A DNA stretch of 64,000 bases from assembly GCF_040939305.1 (NCBI RefSeq), contig NZ_CP162511.1, forward strand, positions 496,001 to 560,000, read 5' to 3'. The position numbers and the translations under genes were made by a program. Positions 24,128 through 33,824 of the stretch are shown here, piece by piece; the first letter of the stretch is position 1; the number at the start of each line of letters is the position of its first letter. The notes beneath the pieces were generated by a model, which was not told where the DNA came from, searched no databases, and saw only the letters and a program-made list of their open reading frames with translations. The DNA is from Herbiconiux sp. A18JL235 (GTDB taxonomy: Bacteria > Actinomycetota > Actinomycetes > Actinomycetales > Microbacteriaceae).

Positions 24128-27100
24128 ATGACGCAGAAGTCCACGAGGTCGCTCCGGGCGGCACTCACCACGATCGCCACCGGAGCCGTGCTCGCGGCAC
24201 CGCTCGTCGGGGTCGCCGCGGCGGCCCAGGCCTCCGTCGACGGCACGGGTGTCGTCATCAACGAGGCCTACCTCAAGGGCGGCAGTGCAGGCGCCCCCTT
24301 CAGCTCGAAGTTCGTCGAGCTCTACAACCCCGGCGCCGCCGCCGTCTCGCTCGACGGATGGTCGCTGCAGTACCGCTCGGCCGGCGGCGAGGGAACGGTC
24401 AACGGCGTGGGGCTCCTCAGCGGGTCGATCGCCGCCGGCGGCTACTTCCTCGTGGCCGTGCAGGGCAACGGGGCCACGGGTGCCGCACTCCCCACGCCCG
24501 ACCTCGATCTGGGCTCTGCCATCACCCCCTCCGGCACTAACGGCACCCTGGTCCTGGCCGACGTCGCGGAGCCGCTGGCCCCGGCCCCGGGCTCGGTCAC
24601 CGAGGCCGAGGGCGTCGTCGATCTGCTGGGCTACGGCACCTCCAACACCTTCGAGCAGGCGGCAGCAGCGGTCGACGGCGGCAACGCCGTGCCGAACTCG
24701 CTCGCTCGCACCGGCTTCGTCGACACCGACGACAACTCCGCCGACTTCGCCTCCACCGCCACCGTCACGCCGCAGAACTCCACCGGCACGGGTGGTCCGA
24801 CCGAGCCGGAGGAGCCGGGAGACCCGACCGAGCACACCATCGCCGAGCTCCAGGGCACCGGCGACGCGTCGCCGTTCGCCACCCCCGAGAAGCCCCCGGT
24901 CACGACGACCGGGGTGGTGACCGCCGCCTATGCCACCGGAGGGTTCCGGGGCTACTACATCCAGACCCCGGGCACGGGCGGCGCCATCGACCTCGCCACC
25001 CACACGGCGTCCGACGCGATCTTCGTCTTCTCCGAGTCGACGGTGGGCTCCGTCGCCGTGAGCGACCTCGTCAAGGTCACCGGTCACGTCGAGGAGTTCA
25101 ACGGGCTGACCGAGTTCGTCGTCACCTCGGCGGCCGGGCTCGAGAAGCTCACCGACGAGGTCGACCCCGTCGCTCCCGCGACGGTCGCGCTGCCGCGCGA
25201 GGAGGCCAAGCGCGAGTCGCTCGAGGGCATGCTGCTTGCACCCCAGGGCGAGTTCACCGTGAGCAACACCTACTCCACCAACCAGTACGCCGAGATCGGC
25301 CTGGCCTCGGGCAGCACCCCGCTCATCACCCCCACCGAGATCGCGCGACCGGGCACCCCCGACTACACCGCCGCCGTGGCCGAGAACGCCGCCCGCGCCG
25401 TCACCCTCGACGACGGAGCGAGCATCAACTTCCTCGGCTCGGCCGCGAACCAGGCGCTGCCCCTCCCGTACCTCACCGACGACCGGTCGATCACGGTCGG
25501 CTCGACGGCGACCTTCACCTCGCCGGTCATCTTCGACTACCGCAACAACACCTGGAAGTTCCAGCCCACCACCCAGCTGGACGCGGGCGACACGCTGCCC
25601 GCGACCTTCAGCGACGTGCAGCCCCAGGCACCCGACGGGGTGGGCGGCGACATCGTGATCGCCGGCTTCAACGTGCTGAACTACTTCACCACGACGGGCG
25701 ACCAGCTCACGGGCTGCACCTTCTACACCGACCGCGACGGCAACAACGTCACCGTCGACGAGGGCTGCGACGCCCGTGGCGCCGCCGAGGCAGACGACCT
25801 CGAGCGTCAGCAGGCGAAGATCGTAGCGGCGATCGACGGGCTCGGCGCCGACGTCGTCTCGCTCGAGGAGATCGAGAACTCGGTGAAGTTCGGCAAAGAC
25901 CGCGACGAAGCCCTCTCCACCCTCGTCGACGCTCTGAACGAGGGCCTCGCGCCGGCCGAGCAGTGGGCGTTCGTGCCCTCGCCGGCGGCCGATCAGCTTC
26001 CCCCGCTCGCCGCTCAAGACGTCATCCGCACGGCTTTCATCTACAAGAAGGCCGTCGTGGAGCCCGTCGGCGCGTCGCGGGTGCTCCTCGACGCCGCCTT
26101 CGCCAACGCCAGGCAGCCGCTCGCCCAGGAGTTCATCCCCGCGGGTGGCAGCGACGACGACGCCTTCATCGCCATCGTCAACCACTTCAAGTCGAAGGGT
26201 TCGGGCAGCGGGGCCGACGCCGACCAGGGCGACGGGCAGGGCGGCTCCAACGCCTCCCGCGTGGCGCAGGCGGGTGCTCTCGTCGCGTTCTCCGACGAGC
26301 TGCAGACCGAGCTCGGCACCGACGAGGTCTTCCTCATCGGCGACTTCAACGCCTACTCGCAGGAAGACCCGGTGAAGGTCATCACCGACGCCGGCTACGT
26401 CGATCAGGGGGGCAAGACCGGCGAGTACAGCTACTCGTTCAGCGGCCAGAGCGGTTCGCTCGACCACATCTTCGCCTCGGCGGCCGCCGACGCCAAGGTG
26501 ACCGGGGTCGACATCTGGAACATCAACTCCGGCGAGTCCATCGCGAAGGAGTACAGCCGGTACAACTACAACGCCACCGACTTCTACGACGAGAGCGTGT
26601 TCCGGTCGAGCGACCACGACCCGGTCATCGTGGGCTACGCCGTCGGAGACGAGCCCGTCGAGCCGGTCACCGATCGTGTCGCCGGAGCAGACCGCTACGC
26701 CACCTCGGTCGAGGCCTCGCTCGAGGGCTTCCCCGAGGGCGCCGACACGGTCTACGTGGTCTCGGGCGAGGTGTACCCCGACGCGCTGTCGGCATCGCCG
26801 GCCGCCGCGAAGGCCGACGCGCCCATCCTCCTCACCCCGCAGGCTCAGCTGCCCGAGGGCGTCCGCGCCGAGGTGGAGCGCCTCGACCCGGAGAGCATCG
26901 TCGTGGTGGGAGGACCGAACTCGGTGTCGGCCGCCGTGCAGACGGCGCTCGGCGACATCGCCCCGGTGACGCGCATCCAGGGTGCCGACCGCTACGAGAC
27001 CTCGCGCCTGGTCGCCCAGGCGGCGTTCCCCGCCGGCGCCACTCAGGCCGTCGTGGCGGCAGGGGCCAACTTCGCCGACGCGCTCTCGGCGGGCGCCGCC

Positions 27101-27568
27101 ATCGACGGAGGCGGGCCGGTGCTGCTCGTCGACGGCACGGCGGGCTCGCTCGACGCGGCTTCCGCGTCGCTGGTCGACGAGCTCGGGCTCGACGAGATCG
27201 CCGTGGCGGGCGGGGAGAAGTCGGTCTCGGCCGGCATCGTGAGCCAGCTCGGCACCTTCGCCGACACCGTGCGACTCGGCGGCGTCGACCGCTACGAGTC
27301 GTCGCGACTCATCAACGCCCACTTCTTCGAGTCGGCCGACCGGGTCGTGCTGGCCACGGGTGTGGGCTTCCCCGACGCGCTGTCGGGGTCGGGTCTCGCC
27401 CCGAAGCTCGACGCCCCGCTGTTCACGGTTCCAGGCGACTGCGTGCCGGCCGAGACGCTCGCCCAGATCGACGCCCTCGGCGCCGACCGGGTGACCCTCC
27501 TCGGCGGCGAGAACACGCTCACGCCGGCCGTCGCCGAGCTCACCGCCTGCGCGACGGCAGCCGGGTGA
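24128..27568 (+). CDS. Secreted ExeM/NucH-type endonuclease with CWB2 wall anchor
   Basis: An exported protein of about 1146 residues. After a signal peptide (cleavage near AQA) come a lamin-tail domain (about 35-190) and an OB-fold-like region (about 220-320) typical of ExeM/NucH. The endonuclease/exonuclease/phosphatase domain (about 510-840) has VSLEEIEN, LIGDFNAY and SSDHDPV as metal and catalytic motifs. Three CWB2 repeats start near residue 849. It should degrade extracellular DNA while held on the wall by secondary polymers. The ATG at 24128 has GAGGAG five bases upstream; an in-frame GTG at 24107 is less likely. The 5'-nucleotidase follows after 63 bases and is probably co-expressed. 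Confidence 0.9.
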   Translation: MTQKSTRSLRAALTTIATGAVLAAPLVGVAAAAQASVDGTGVVINEAYLKGGSAGAPFSSKFVELYNPGAAAVSLDGWSLQYRSAGGEGTVNGVGLLSGSIAAGGYFLVAVQGNGATGAALPTPDLDLGSAITPSGTNGTLVLADVAEPLAPAPGSVTEAEGVVDLLGYGTSNTFEQAAAAVDGGNAVPNSLARTGFVDTDDNSADFASTATVTPQNSTGTGGPTEPEEPGDPTEHTIAELQGTGDASPFATPEKPPVTTTGVVTAAYATGGFRGYYIQTPGTGGAIDLATHTASDAIFVFSESTVGSVAVSDLVKVTGHVEEFNGLTEFVVTSAAGLEKLTDEVDPVAPATVALPREEAKRESLEGMLLAPQGEFTVSNTYSTNQYAEIGLASGSTPLITPTEIARPGTPDYTAAVAENAARAVTLDDGASINFLGSAANQALPLPYLTDDRSITVGSTATFTSPVIFDYRNNTWKFQPTTQLDAGDTLPATFSDVQPQAPDGVGGDIVIAGFNVLNYFTTTGDQLTGCTFYTDRDGNNVTVDEGCDARGAAEADDLERQQAKIVAAIDGLGADVVSLEEIENSVKFGKDRDEALSTLVDALNEGLAPAEQWAFVPSPAADQLPPLAAQDVIRTAFIYKKAVVEPVGASRVLLDAAFANARQPLAQEFIPAGGSDDDAFIAIVNHFKSKGSGSGADADQGDGQGGSNASRVAQAGALVAFSDELQTELGTDEVFLIGDFNAYSQEDPVKVITDAGYVDQGGKTGEYSYSFSGQSGSLDHIFASAAADAKVTGVDIWNINSGESIAKEYSRYNYNATDFYDESVFRSSDHDPVIVGYAVGDEPVEPVTDRVAGADRYATSVEASLEGFPEGADTVYVVSGEVYPDALSASPAAAKADAPILLTPQAQLPEGVRAEVERLDPESIVVVGGPNSVSAAVQTALGDIAPVTRIQGADRYETSRLVAQAAFPAGATQAVVAAGANFADALSAGAAIDGGGPVLLVDGTAGSLDAASASLVDELGLDEIAVAGGEKSVSAGIVSQLGTFADTVRLGGVDRYESSRLINAHFFESADRVVLATGVGFPDALSGSGLAPKLDAPLFTVPGDCVPAETLAQIDALGADRVTLLGGENTLTPAVAELTACATAAG
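26672..27556 (+). repeat. Three CWB2 repeats in the nuclease C-terminus
   Basis: The repeats begin at DRVAGADRYATS, TRIQGADRYETS and VRLGGVDRYESS. Each has an (F/Y)(P/A)DALS motif and a central or terminal V-x-GG. The third repeat, 27280-27556, is close in DNA sequence to the third repeat of the 5'-nucleotidase at about 30257-30538. Confidence 0.85.
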
Positions 27569-27631
27569 CCGACCGTGGCGCGCATCCTTCCCACGACCCC
27601 TTCCGATAACCAGCGATCACAGAGGAGTTCC

Positions 27632-30544
27632 ATGTCCCACACCGCGTCGAGGCCGCTCAAGGCGGCCCTCGCGACCGTCCTCGGAGGTGCGCTGATGGCG
27701 GCGCCCCTCATCGGGGTCGCGTCGTCGGCATCGGCCGCCCCCGGCGACCCTGTCCAGATCAGCCTCATCGACATCAACGACTTCCACGGCCGTATCGATG
27801 CGAACACCGTGAAGTTCGCCGGAACGATCGAGAAGCTCCGTGAGCAGTACGGCGAAGAGAACTCGCTGTTCGTCTCGTCGGGCGACAACGTCGGCGCCTC
27901 GTTGTTCGCCTCGAGCGTGGCCGAAGACCAGCCCACCATCGACGTGCTGAACGCCCTCGACCTGGCCACCAGTGCCGTGGGCAACCACGAGTTCGACCAG
28001 GGCTACGCCGACCTCACCGATCGCATCATCGGTGCCGACGGCGCGCGCAACGCGCAGTGGGACTACCTCGGCGCGAACGTCTACGAGAAGGGCACGACGA
28101 CCCCCGCCCTCGACGAGTACTCGATCCAGGAGGTGCAGGGCCTGCGCGTCGGCGTCATCGGCGCCATCACCCAGGAGACCCCGACGCTGGTCTCACCCGG
28201 CGGTATCGCCGACCTCGAGTTCGGCGACCCCGTGGAGGCCGTGAACCGTGTGGCAGCCCAGCTGACCGACGGCGACGAGTCGAACGGCGAGGCCGACGTC
28301 ATCGTCGCGAGCTACCACGAGGGCGCGAGCGCGGGCACCCCCGACGGTGCCAGCCTCGAAGACGAGCTCGAGCTCGACAACGCCTTCACCGACATCGTCA
28401 CCAAGACCGATGCCTCCGTCGACGCCATCTTCACCGGCCACACCCACAAGCAGTACGCGTGGGACGGCCCGGTTCCCGGCGAGGCGGGCACGACCCGTCC
28501 GGTCGTGCAGACCGGCTCCTACGGGGAGAACATCGGCAACGTCGTGCTCACGGTCGACCCGGCCACCAAGGAGGTGTCGTCGTACACCGCCACGAACGTG
28601 GCGCGCACCACCGACGACGACGCCGCTCTGGTCGCCGCGTACCCGCGCGTAGCCGAGGTGAAGACCATCACCGACGCGGCGCTCGCCGAGGCCGCAGTCA
28701 TCGGCAACCAGCCGAAGGGCTCGGTCACAGCCGACATCACCACCGCCTTCGCGGGCGGCTCCTACGTCGACGGCGTCTACACCGGGGGCACCCGCGACGA
28801 CCGCGGCTCGGAGTCGACCCTCGGCAACCTGGTGGCCGACTCGCTGGTCTCCTCGCTCGGCTCGCCCGAGCGAGGCGGCGCGACCATCGGCGTCGTGAAC
28901 CCCGGCGGCCTCCGTGCCGAGCTGTTCAAGGGCGACGACGGTGTCATCACCTACGCCGAGGCCAACGCCGTGCTGCCGTTCGTGAACAACCTCTGGACCA
29001 CGACCCTCACGGGCGCCCAGTTCAAGACCGTTCTCGAGCAGCAGTGGCAGACGAACCCTGACGGCACCATCCCGTCGCGCCCGTTCCTGAAGCTCGGCCT
29101 CTCCGACAACGTCGAGTACACCTTCGACGGCGCAGCCGCCCAGGGCGAGCACGTCACCGGCATCTGGGTCGACGGTCAGCCGATCGACCCCGCCGCGAGC
29201 TACCGCATCGGTTCGTTCAACTTCCTGCTGCAGGGAGGCGACAACTTCCGCGAGTTCTCGGAGGGCACCGACACCCGCGACTCGGGTCTGATCGACCGCG
29301 ACGCGTGGATCGCCTACCTCGAGGCCAATCCGAACCTCACCCCCGACTTCGCCCGTCACGCGGCCGAGGTCACCGGGGTGACGGGAGAGGCCGTCATCGG
29401 GGCCGACGTCTCGGCGACCGTGTCGCAGCTCGACCTCACCTCGCTCGGCAGCCCGAAGAACACCTCGCTCGAGATCTCGTGGGAGGGCTCCGCAGCCACC
29501 TTCGAGCCGGCCGTGGTGGCCGACGGCTCCGCGACGATCACCGTCGAGGTTCCCGCCGACGCCCATGTCGCGAGCGAGCTGGTGCTCACCGCGCAGCCGA
29601 GCGGCACCGTGGTGCGCATCCCGGTGCGTGTTCCCGACGGCCTGCCGTCGACCGACCGCGTCTCGGGCGAGAACCGCTACGCCACCTCGGTCGCCGCCTC
29701 GAAGGCCGGCTTCCCGAGCGGTGCGGCGACGGTCTACGTCGCCTCCGGCGAGACCTACCCCGACGCCCTGTCGGCTGCTCCCGCCGCGGCCCAGGACGAC
29801 GCGCCCATCCTGCTGACCGCCGCCGCTGCGCTCCCCGCCGACGTCGCCGCCGAGATCGAGCGCCTCGCGCCCGAGAACGTCGTGATCGTCGGTGGCCCGA
29901 ACTCGGTTTCGGCCGGGGTCGAGGAGCAGCTGGCGGGCCTCGCCGACGTCACCCGCATCGAGGGCGCCGACCGCTTCGAGACCTCGCGCAAGGTCGCGGA
30001 GACCGCGTACCCCTCGGGTGCGCCGGTCGCCGTCGTGGCTGCAGGCGCCAACTTCGCCGACGCGCTGTCGGCGGGTGCGGCGATCGACGGCGAGGGCCCC
30101 GTGGTTCTCGTCAACGGCACCGCGGGCTCGCTCGACGACGCCACCGAAGCCCTGCTGAAGGGCCTCGACTCCGCCGAGATCTCGGTGGTCGGCGGCGGGA
30201 AGTCGGTCTCGAAGGGCATCTACGGCGAGGTCGGCGCGATCACCAAGGCCGTGCGCCTCGGCGGTGTCGACCGCTACGAGTCGTCGCGCCTCATCAACGC
30301 GCACTTCTTCGAGAGCGCGAACCGTGTGTTCCTCGCCACGGGTGAGAGCTTCCCCGACGCCCTCTCAGGCTCGGGCCTCGCACCGAAGGTCGACGCACCG
30401 CTGTTCACCGTGCCGGGCACCTGCGTGCCGGCCGACACGCTCGCGCAGATCACCGCGCTGGGCGCCACGCAGGTCACCCTGCTGGGTGGCGACCTCACCC
30501 TCTCGCCGGCGGTGGCCGAGCTCACCGCCTGCGCAGCGGGCTAG
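27632..30544 (+). CDS. Cell-wall-anchored 5'-nucleotidase/2',3'-cyclic phosphodiesterase (UshA-like)
   Basis: A 970-residue exported enzyme. A signal peptide ends near the ASA stretch. A metallophosphatase domain (about 35-310) carries DINDFHGR, SSGDNVG, AVGNHEFDQG, SYHEGA and GHTHK, the full set of two-metal ligands. The 5'-nucleotidase C-terminal domain (about 350-560) has GNLVADSL and NPGGLRAEL. A beta-domain linker and three CWB2 repeats (from about 675) follow. It should dephosphorylate nucleotides released by the upstream nuclease, giving nucleosides and phosphate outside the membrane. The ATG at 27632 has AGAGGAG six bases upstream. The signal peptide is so similar to that of the nuclease that the two genes probably share ancestry at both ends. 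Confidence 0.93.
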   Translation: MSHTASRPLKAALATVLGGALMAAPLIGVASSASAAPGDPVQISLIDINDFHGRIDANTVKFAGTIEKLREQYGEENSLFVSSGDNVGASLFASSVAEDQPTIDVLNALDLATSAVGNHEFDQGYADLTDRIIGADGARNAQWDYLGANVYEKGTTTPALDEYSIQEVQGLRVGVIGAITQETPTLVSPGGIADLEFGDPVEAVNRVAAQLTDGDESNGEADVIVASYHEGASAGTPDGASLEDELELDNAFTDIVTKTDASVDAIFTGHTHKQYAWDGPVPGEAGTTRPVVQTGSYGENIGNVVLTVDPATKEVSSYTATNVARTTDDDAALVAAYPRVAEVKTITDAALAEAAVIGNQPKGSVTADITTAFAGGSYVDGVYTGGTRDDRGSESTLGNLVADSLVSSLGSPERGGATIGVVNPGGLRAELFKGDDGVITYAEANAVLPFVNNLWTTTLTGAQFKTVLEQQWQTNPDGTIPSRPFLKLGLSDNVEYTFDGAAAQGEHVTGIWVDGQPIDPAASYRIGSFNFLLQGGDNFREFSEGTDTRDSGLIDRDAWIAYLEANPNLTPDFARHAAEVTGVTGEAVIGADVSATVSQLDLTSLGSPKNTSLEISWEGSAATFEPAVVADGSATITVEVPADAHVASELVLTAQPSGTVVRIPVRVPDGLPSTDRVSGENRYATSVAASKAGFPSGAATVYVASGETYPDALSAAPAAAQDDAPILLTAAAALPADVAAEIERLAPENVVIVGGPNSVSAGVEEQLAGLADVTRIEGADRFETSRKVAETAYPSGAPVAVVAAGANFADALSAGAAIDGEGPVVLVNGTAGSLDDATEALLKGLDSAEISVVGGGKSVSKGIYGEVGAITKAVRLGGVDRYESSRLINAHFFESANRVFLATGESFPDALSGSGLAPKVDAPLFTVPGTCVPADTLAQITALGATQVTLLGGDLTLSPAVAELTACAAG
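29654..30538 (+). repeat. Three CWB2 repeats in the 5'-nucleotidase C-terminus
   Basis: The repeats begin DRVSGENRYATS, TRIEGADRFETS and VRLGGVDRYESS. The last one shares long identical protein stretches with the nuclease gene, for example SSRLINAHFFES and DALSGSGLAPK, ending in PAVAELTACA in both genes. Confidence 0.85.
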
Positions 30545-30555
30545 CGTCACCTGAG

Positions 30556-30598
30556 CGATACCCCCTAATTATGAACTGTTCATAATTAGGGGGTATCG
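30556..30598. promoter_or_regulatory. Perfect 43-bp palindrome, probable FurA operator overlapping the furA promoter
   Basis: Two perfectly complementary 21-base arms (30556-30576 and 30578-30598) flank a single T. The A/T-rich centre TTATGAACTGTTCATAA has the look of a Fur-family box. It ends eight bases before the furA ATG. A -10-like CATAAT (30581-30586) lies inside it, so the mRNA leader would be only about 13 bases. Confidence 0.7.
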
Positions 30599-30605
30599 TC
30601 GTGTC

Positions 30606-31094
30606 ATGGCCACCGATCTGGAGACGCGCATCCGCGATGCGGGCCTCAGGGTCACCGGCCAGCGACTGGCGGTGCTCACCGCCCTCGAGCGCGCGCCGCA
30701 CGCCGACGCCGACACGGTGCACCGCGCCGTGCAGAGGGAGCTTCCGGGCACCTCTCTGCAGGCCGTCTACGTCGTGCTGAACGCGCTCGCGACCGCGGGG
30801 CTCATCAGGCGCATCGAGCCCGCGGGCTCGCCGGCGCTCTACGAGCGGCGCATCGGTGACAACCACCACCACGTGGTGTGCACCTCGTGCGGAGCCGTCG
30901 CCGACGTCGACTGCGTGCACGGGGCGGCGCCCTGTCTCGCGCCGTCGTCGACAGGCGGCTTCGTCATCGACACCGCCGAGGTCACCTTCTGGGGCCTGTG
31001 CCCCGCCTGCCAGCCGCAGCAGCACCGACCGGCGCACGAGCGCCGGGCAGATCAGCAGACACACCACGTCACGTCATACGGAACCGAGGACTAG
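30606..31094 (+). CDS. furA: Fur-family peroxide/metal-responsive repressor
   Basis: A 162-residue Fur protein. The winged helix includes GLRVTGQRLAVLTAL and TSLQAVYVVLNALATAGLI. The metal-sensing region DNHHHVVC has the regulatory histidines, followed by CTSCG and CPAC, two CxxC pairs for structural zinc. In actinobacteria FurA/CatR proteins sense peroxide by iron-catalysed histidine oxidation and repress catalase. The catalase gene starts on the base after the furA stop, which strongly supports that job. The C-terminal 25 residues are a His/Gln/Arg-rich tail longer than usual. Autoregulation through the 43-bp palindrome is very likely. Confidence 0.92.
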   Translation: MATDLETRIRDAGLRVTGQRLAVLTALERAPHADADTVHRAVQRELPGTSLQAVYVVLNALATAGLIRRIEPAGSPALYERRIGDNHHHVVCTSCGAVADVDCVHGAAPCLAPSSTGGFVIDTAEVTFWGLCPACQPQQHRPAHERRADQQTHHVTSYGTED

Positions 31095-32591
31095 ATGACC
31101 GACCAGAACTTCACGACCACGAACTCAGGAGCCCCCGTCGCGAGCGACGAGCACTCGCAGAGCGTCGGCGCCGACGGCCCCGTCGTCCTCCACGACCACT
31201 ACCTGGTGGAGAAGCTCGCCCAGTTCAACCGTGAGCGGGTTCCGGAGCGCGTGGTGCACGCGAAGGGCGGCGGCGCGTTCGGCACCTTCCAGACCACCGG
31301 CGACGTGAGCGCCTACACCCGGGCGTCGCTGTTCCAGCCCGGCGCCAAGGTCGACATGCTCGCCCGCTTCTCGACCGTCGCCGGCGAGCAGGGCTCGCCC
31401 GACACCTGGCGCGACCCGCGCGGCTTCGCGCTGAAGTTCTACACCGAGGAGGGCAACTACGACCTCGTCGGCAACAACACCCCGGTGTTCTTCATCCGCG
31501 ACGGCATCAAGTTCCCCGACTTCATCCGCTCGCAGAAGCGCCTCCCCGGCAGCCACCTGCGCGACCACAACATGCAGTGGGACTTCTGGACCCTCTCACC
31601 CGAGTCGGCCCACCAGGTCACCTGGCTCATGGGCGACCGCGGCCTCCCCGCCTCCTGGCGTCACATGGACGGTTTCGGCTCGCACACCTACCAGTGGATC
31701 AACGCCGCGGGCGAGAAGTTCTGGGTGAAGTACCACTTCAAGACCAACCAGGGCATCGAGATCCTCTCCCAGGCCGCCGCCGACCAGATCGCCGGTGAAG
31801 ACGCCGACTTCCACATCCGCGACCTCTCCGAGGCCATCGACCGCGGCGACTTCCCCAGCTGGACCCTCTCGGTGCAGGTCATGCCCTATGCCGACGCCGC
31901 GACCTACCGGTTCAACCCCTTCGACCTCACGAAGGTGTGGCCGCACGGCGACTACCCGCTCATCGAGGTCGGCACCATGACCCTCGACCGCAACCCCGAG
32001 AACTACTTCGCGCAGATCGAGCAGGCCACCTTCGCTCCGTCGAACTTCGTTCCCGGCATCGCGGCCAGCCCCGACAAGATGCTGCTCGCCCGCATCTTCA
32101 GCTACGCCGATGCGCACCGCTACCGCGTGGGCACGAACCACGCCCAGCTGCCGGTGAACGCGCCGCTGCACGAGAACAGCTACTCCAAAGACGGTGCCAT
32201 GCGCTTCGGCTTCAAAGACCCGTCGCAGCCGGTGTACGCGCCGAACTCCTACGGCGGCCCGCACGCCGACCCGGCCAGGCATGGCGACGACTCCGGCTGG
32301 GAGTCCGACGGCGAGCTCGTGCGCAGCGCGGCCACCCTCCACCCCGAAGACGACGACTTCGGCCAGGCCGGAACGCTCGTGCGCGAGGTGCTCGACGACG
32401 CGGCGCGCGAGCGCTTGGTGAAGAACATCGCCGGCCACGTCTCGAAGGTCACCATCCCCGAGCTGCGTGTGCGCGTGCTCGACTACTGGGCGAAGGTCGA
32501 CCCGGAGCTCTCGCAGCGTGTCGCAGCGGCGCTCGAGCCCTCGGCCCCCGGCGCCGACGTCTCGCCCGAGCAGGCCGGCATCCCGGCCTGA
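31095..32591 (+). CDS. katA: Monofunctional haem catalase (KatA type)
   Basis: A 498-residue small-subunit catalase. The distal His is in [12 protein letters not shown] and the Asn in [10 protein letters not shown]. The proximal haem ligand Tyr is in [13 protein letters not shown], and HVDGF-like [12 protein letters not shown] is conserved. It decomposes hydrogen peroxide in the cytosol. Length and motifs match clade 3 catalases. The ATG follows the furA TAG with no gap, so the pair is an operon under the palindrome at 30556-30598. The C-terminus is Pro/Ala-rich and ends AGIPA. Confidence 0.98.
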   Translation: MTDQNFTTTNSGAPVASDEHSQSVGADGPVVLHDHYLVEKLAQFNRERVPERVVHAKGGGAFGTFQTTGDVSAYTRASLFQPGAKVDMLARFSTVAGEQGSPDTWRDPRGFALKFYTEEGNYDLVGNNTPVFFIRDGIKFPDFIRSQKRLPGSHLRDHNMQWDFWTLSPESAHQVTWLMGDRGLPASWRHMDGFGSHTYQWINAAGEKFWVKYHFKTNQGIEILSQAAADQIAGEDADFHIRDLSEAIDRGDFPSWTLSVQVMPYADAATYRFNPFDLTKVWPHGDYPLIEVGTMTLDRNPENYFAQIEQATFAPSNFVPGIAASPDKMLLARIFSYADAHRYRVGTNHAQLPVNAPLHENSYSKDGAMRFGFKDPSQPVYAPNSYGGPHADPARHGDDSGWESDGELVRSAATLHPEDDDFGQAGTLVREVLDDAARERLVKNIAGHVSKVTIPELRVRVLDYWAKVDPELSQRVAAALEPSAPGADVSPEQAGIPA

Positions 32592-32610
32592 TCGATGGCA
32601 GGGTGGGGGT

Positions 32611-32883
32611 ATGGAACCGCTGAAGCGGGTGACCGCCCCCACCCTCGACGTGCTGTCGCTGCTGCTCGAGAGCGGGGGCACCGCCTTCGGGCTCGAGATC
32701 ATGAAGCGAAGTGGCCGCCCCTCCGGCACCGTCTACCCCATCCTCGAAAGGCTCGAGGCACAGGGGTGGATCAGCTCGGCGTGGGAGGAGAACGTCACCA
32801 CGCAGCTGCACCGGCGGCGGGTCTACACGTTCACCCCTGAGGGTGCTGAGGCCGCGCGCGAGCTGGTCGCCGAACGGTCGTAG
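32611..32883 (+). CDS. PadR-family transcriptional regulator (short)
   Basis: A 90-residue winged-helix protein with TLDVLSLLLESGGTAFGLEI, SGRPSGTVYPILERLEAQGW and a wing RRRVYTFTPEGAEAA. This is the minimal PadR type (s2-like) with no C-terminal dimer helix beyond the wing. The ATG is preceded by GGGTGGGGGT. It lies 19 bases after the catalase stop, so it may be read from the katA transcript; no transporter or decarboxylase target is adjacent. The ligand is unknown. Confidence 0.8.
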   Translation: MEPLKRVTAPTLDVLSLLLESGGTAFGLEIMKRSGRPSGTVYPILERLEAQGWISSAWEENVTTQLHRRRVYTFTPEGAEAARELVAERS

Positions 32884-32889
32884 GCTCGA

Positions 32890-33762
32890 TCAGCTCGCCG
32901 CGGGGCGCAGCACGATCGTGTTGTCCCATGGGTCGTTCACGGTCACGGTGAGCCCGTCGTCGGCCGTCTGCAGGCCGTGATGCCGCAGCCTGGCGTCGGC
33001 GGCGGCGACCTCATCGGCATCCGGGAGCACGATCTCCACCTGCCCGAGCCCGAGCGCGAGCCCGCGCCGACCGGCGCCCGCCGAGTTCCAGGTGTTCATC
33101 GCCATGTGATGGTGGTAGCCGCCCGCCGACACGAACAGCGCCTGCGGCCCGTAGGTGGCGGTGACCTCGAAGCCGAGCTTGTCGACGTAGAAGTCGCGGG
33201 CCTGCGGCACGTCGCCCACCGAGAGGTGGACGTGCCCGATCGAGGCGCCTCCCGCCCTCGGCGACTCGAGCGCTTCCGGGGTGAGGTGCTCCTGCAGGTA
33301 GCGGTTCGGGTCGAGGAAGAGGGTCGACATCTCGACCTGCCCGTGGGCCCAGCTCCACTCGGTGCGGTCGCGGTCCCAGTAGAGCTCGACGCCGTTGCCC
33401 TCGGGGTCGGTGAAGTAGAAGGCCTTCGACACCAGGTGATCGGATGAACCGGTGAAGCCGTGAGGGTGGCGTGACGCCACCGAGTACACGGCCGCGGCGA
33501 GGGCCGCCTCGGTGTCGAACACGATGGCGGTGTGGAAGAGCCCGGCCGAGCGCGGCTCCGCGCTCCTCAGTTCGGGTGCGTGCTGCAGCACGAGAAGCGG
33601 CCGGCCGCCGCGCCCGAGCAGCGCGTAGCCGCCCTGCTGCGAGATCACGTCGAGGGTCACGGCGTCGCGGTAGTACCCGATCATGCGGTCGAGGTCGCCG
33701 ACGCGCAGGGTGACGGCTCCCATCGCGGTGTCGGGGGCGAGCAGGTCGGCGGCGTTCGTCAT
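32890..33762 (-). CDS. Two-domain VOC protein, catechol-2,3-dioxygenase (CatE)-like
   Basis: This 290-residue protein has two vicinal-oxygen-chelate modules, at about 10-130 and 165-285. Possible metal ligands are the His in GLFHTAIVF, the Glu in GNGVELYWDRD, the His in IGHVHLSVGD and the HHHMAMNTW segment. The arrangement follows CatE-type extradiol dioxygenases and glyoxalase-like ring-cleavage enzymes. The metal-site pattern looks intact, but the aromatic substrate is not deducible. It converges on the PadR gene (six-base gap), and the TetR gene lies 62 bases upstream on the same strand. An isolated member with no meta-cleavage partners nearby. Confidence 0.75.
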   Translation of the reverse strand: MTNAADLLAPDTAMGAVTLRVGDLDRMIGYYRDAVTLDVISQQGGYALLGRGGRPLLVLQHAPELRSAEPRSAGLFHTAIVFDTEAALAAAVYSVASRHPHGFTGSSDHLVSKAFYFTDPEGNGVELYWDRDRTEWSWAHGQVEMSTLFLDPNRYLQEHLTPEALESPRAGGASIGHVHLSVGDVPQARDFYVDKLGFEVTATYGPQALFVSAGGYHHHMAMNTWNSAGAGRRGLALGLGQVEIVLPDADEVAAADARLRHHGLQTADDGLTVTVNDPWDNTIVLRPAAS

Positions 33763-33824
33763 GTCACTTCAAACACTTGTAGCCACAACTAAATTCCGGC
33801 ACCCGCCCCAAACGACCGGCGTCG

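Noticed and set aside
24047..27322. A 1091-codon minus-strand frame opposite the nuclease
   Set aside because: It mirrors the nuclease codons and has no start signal or family motif.
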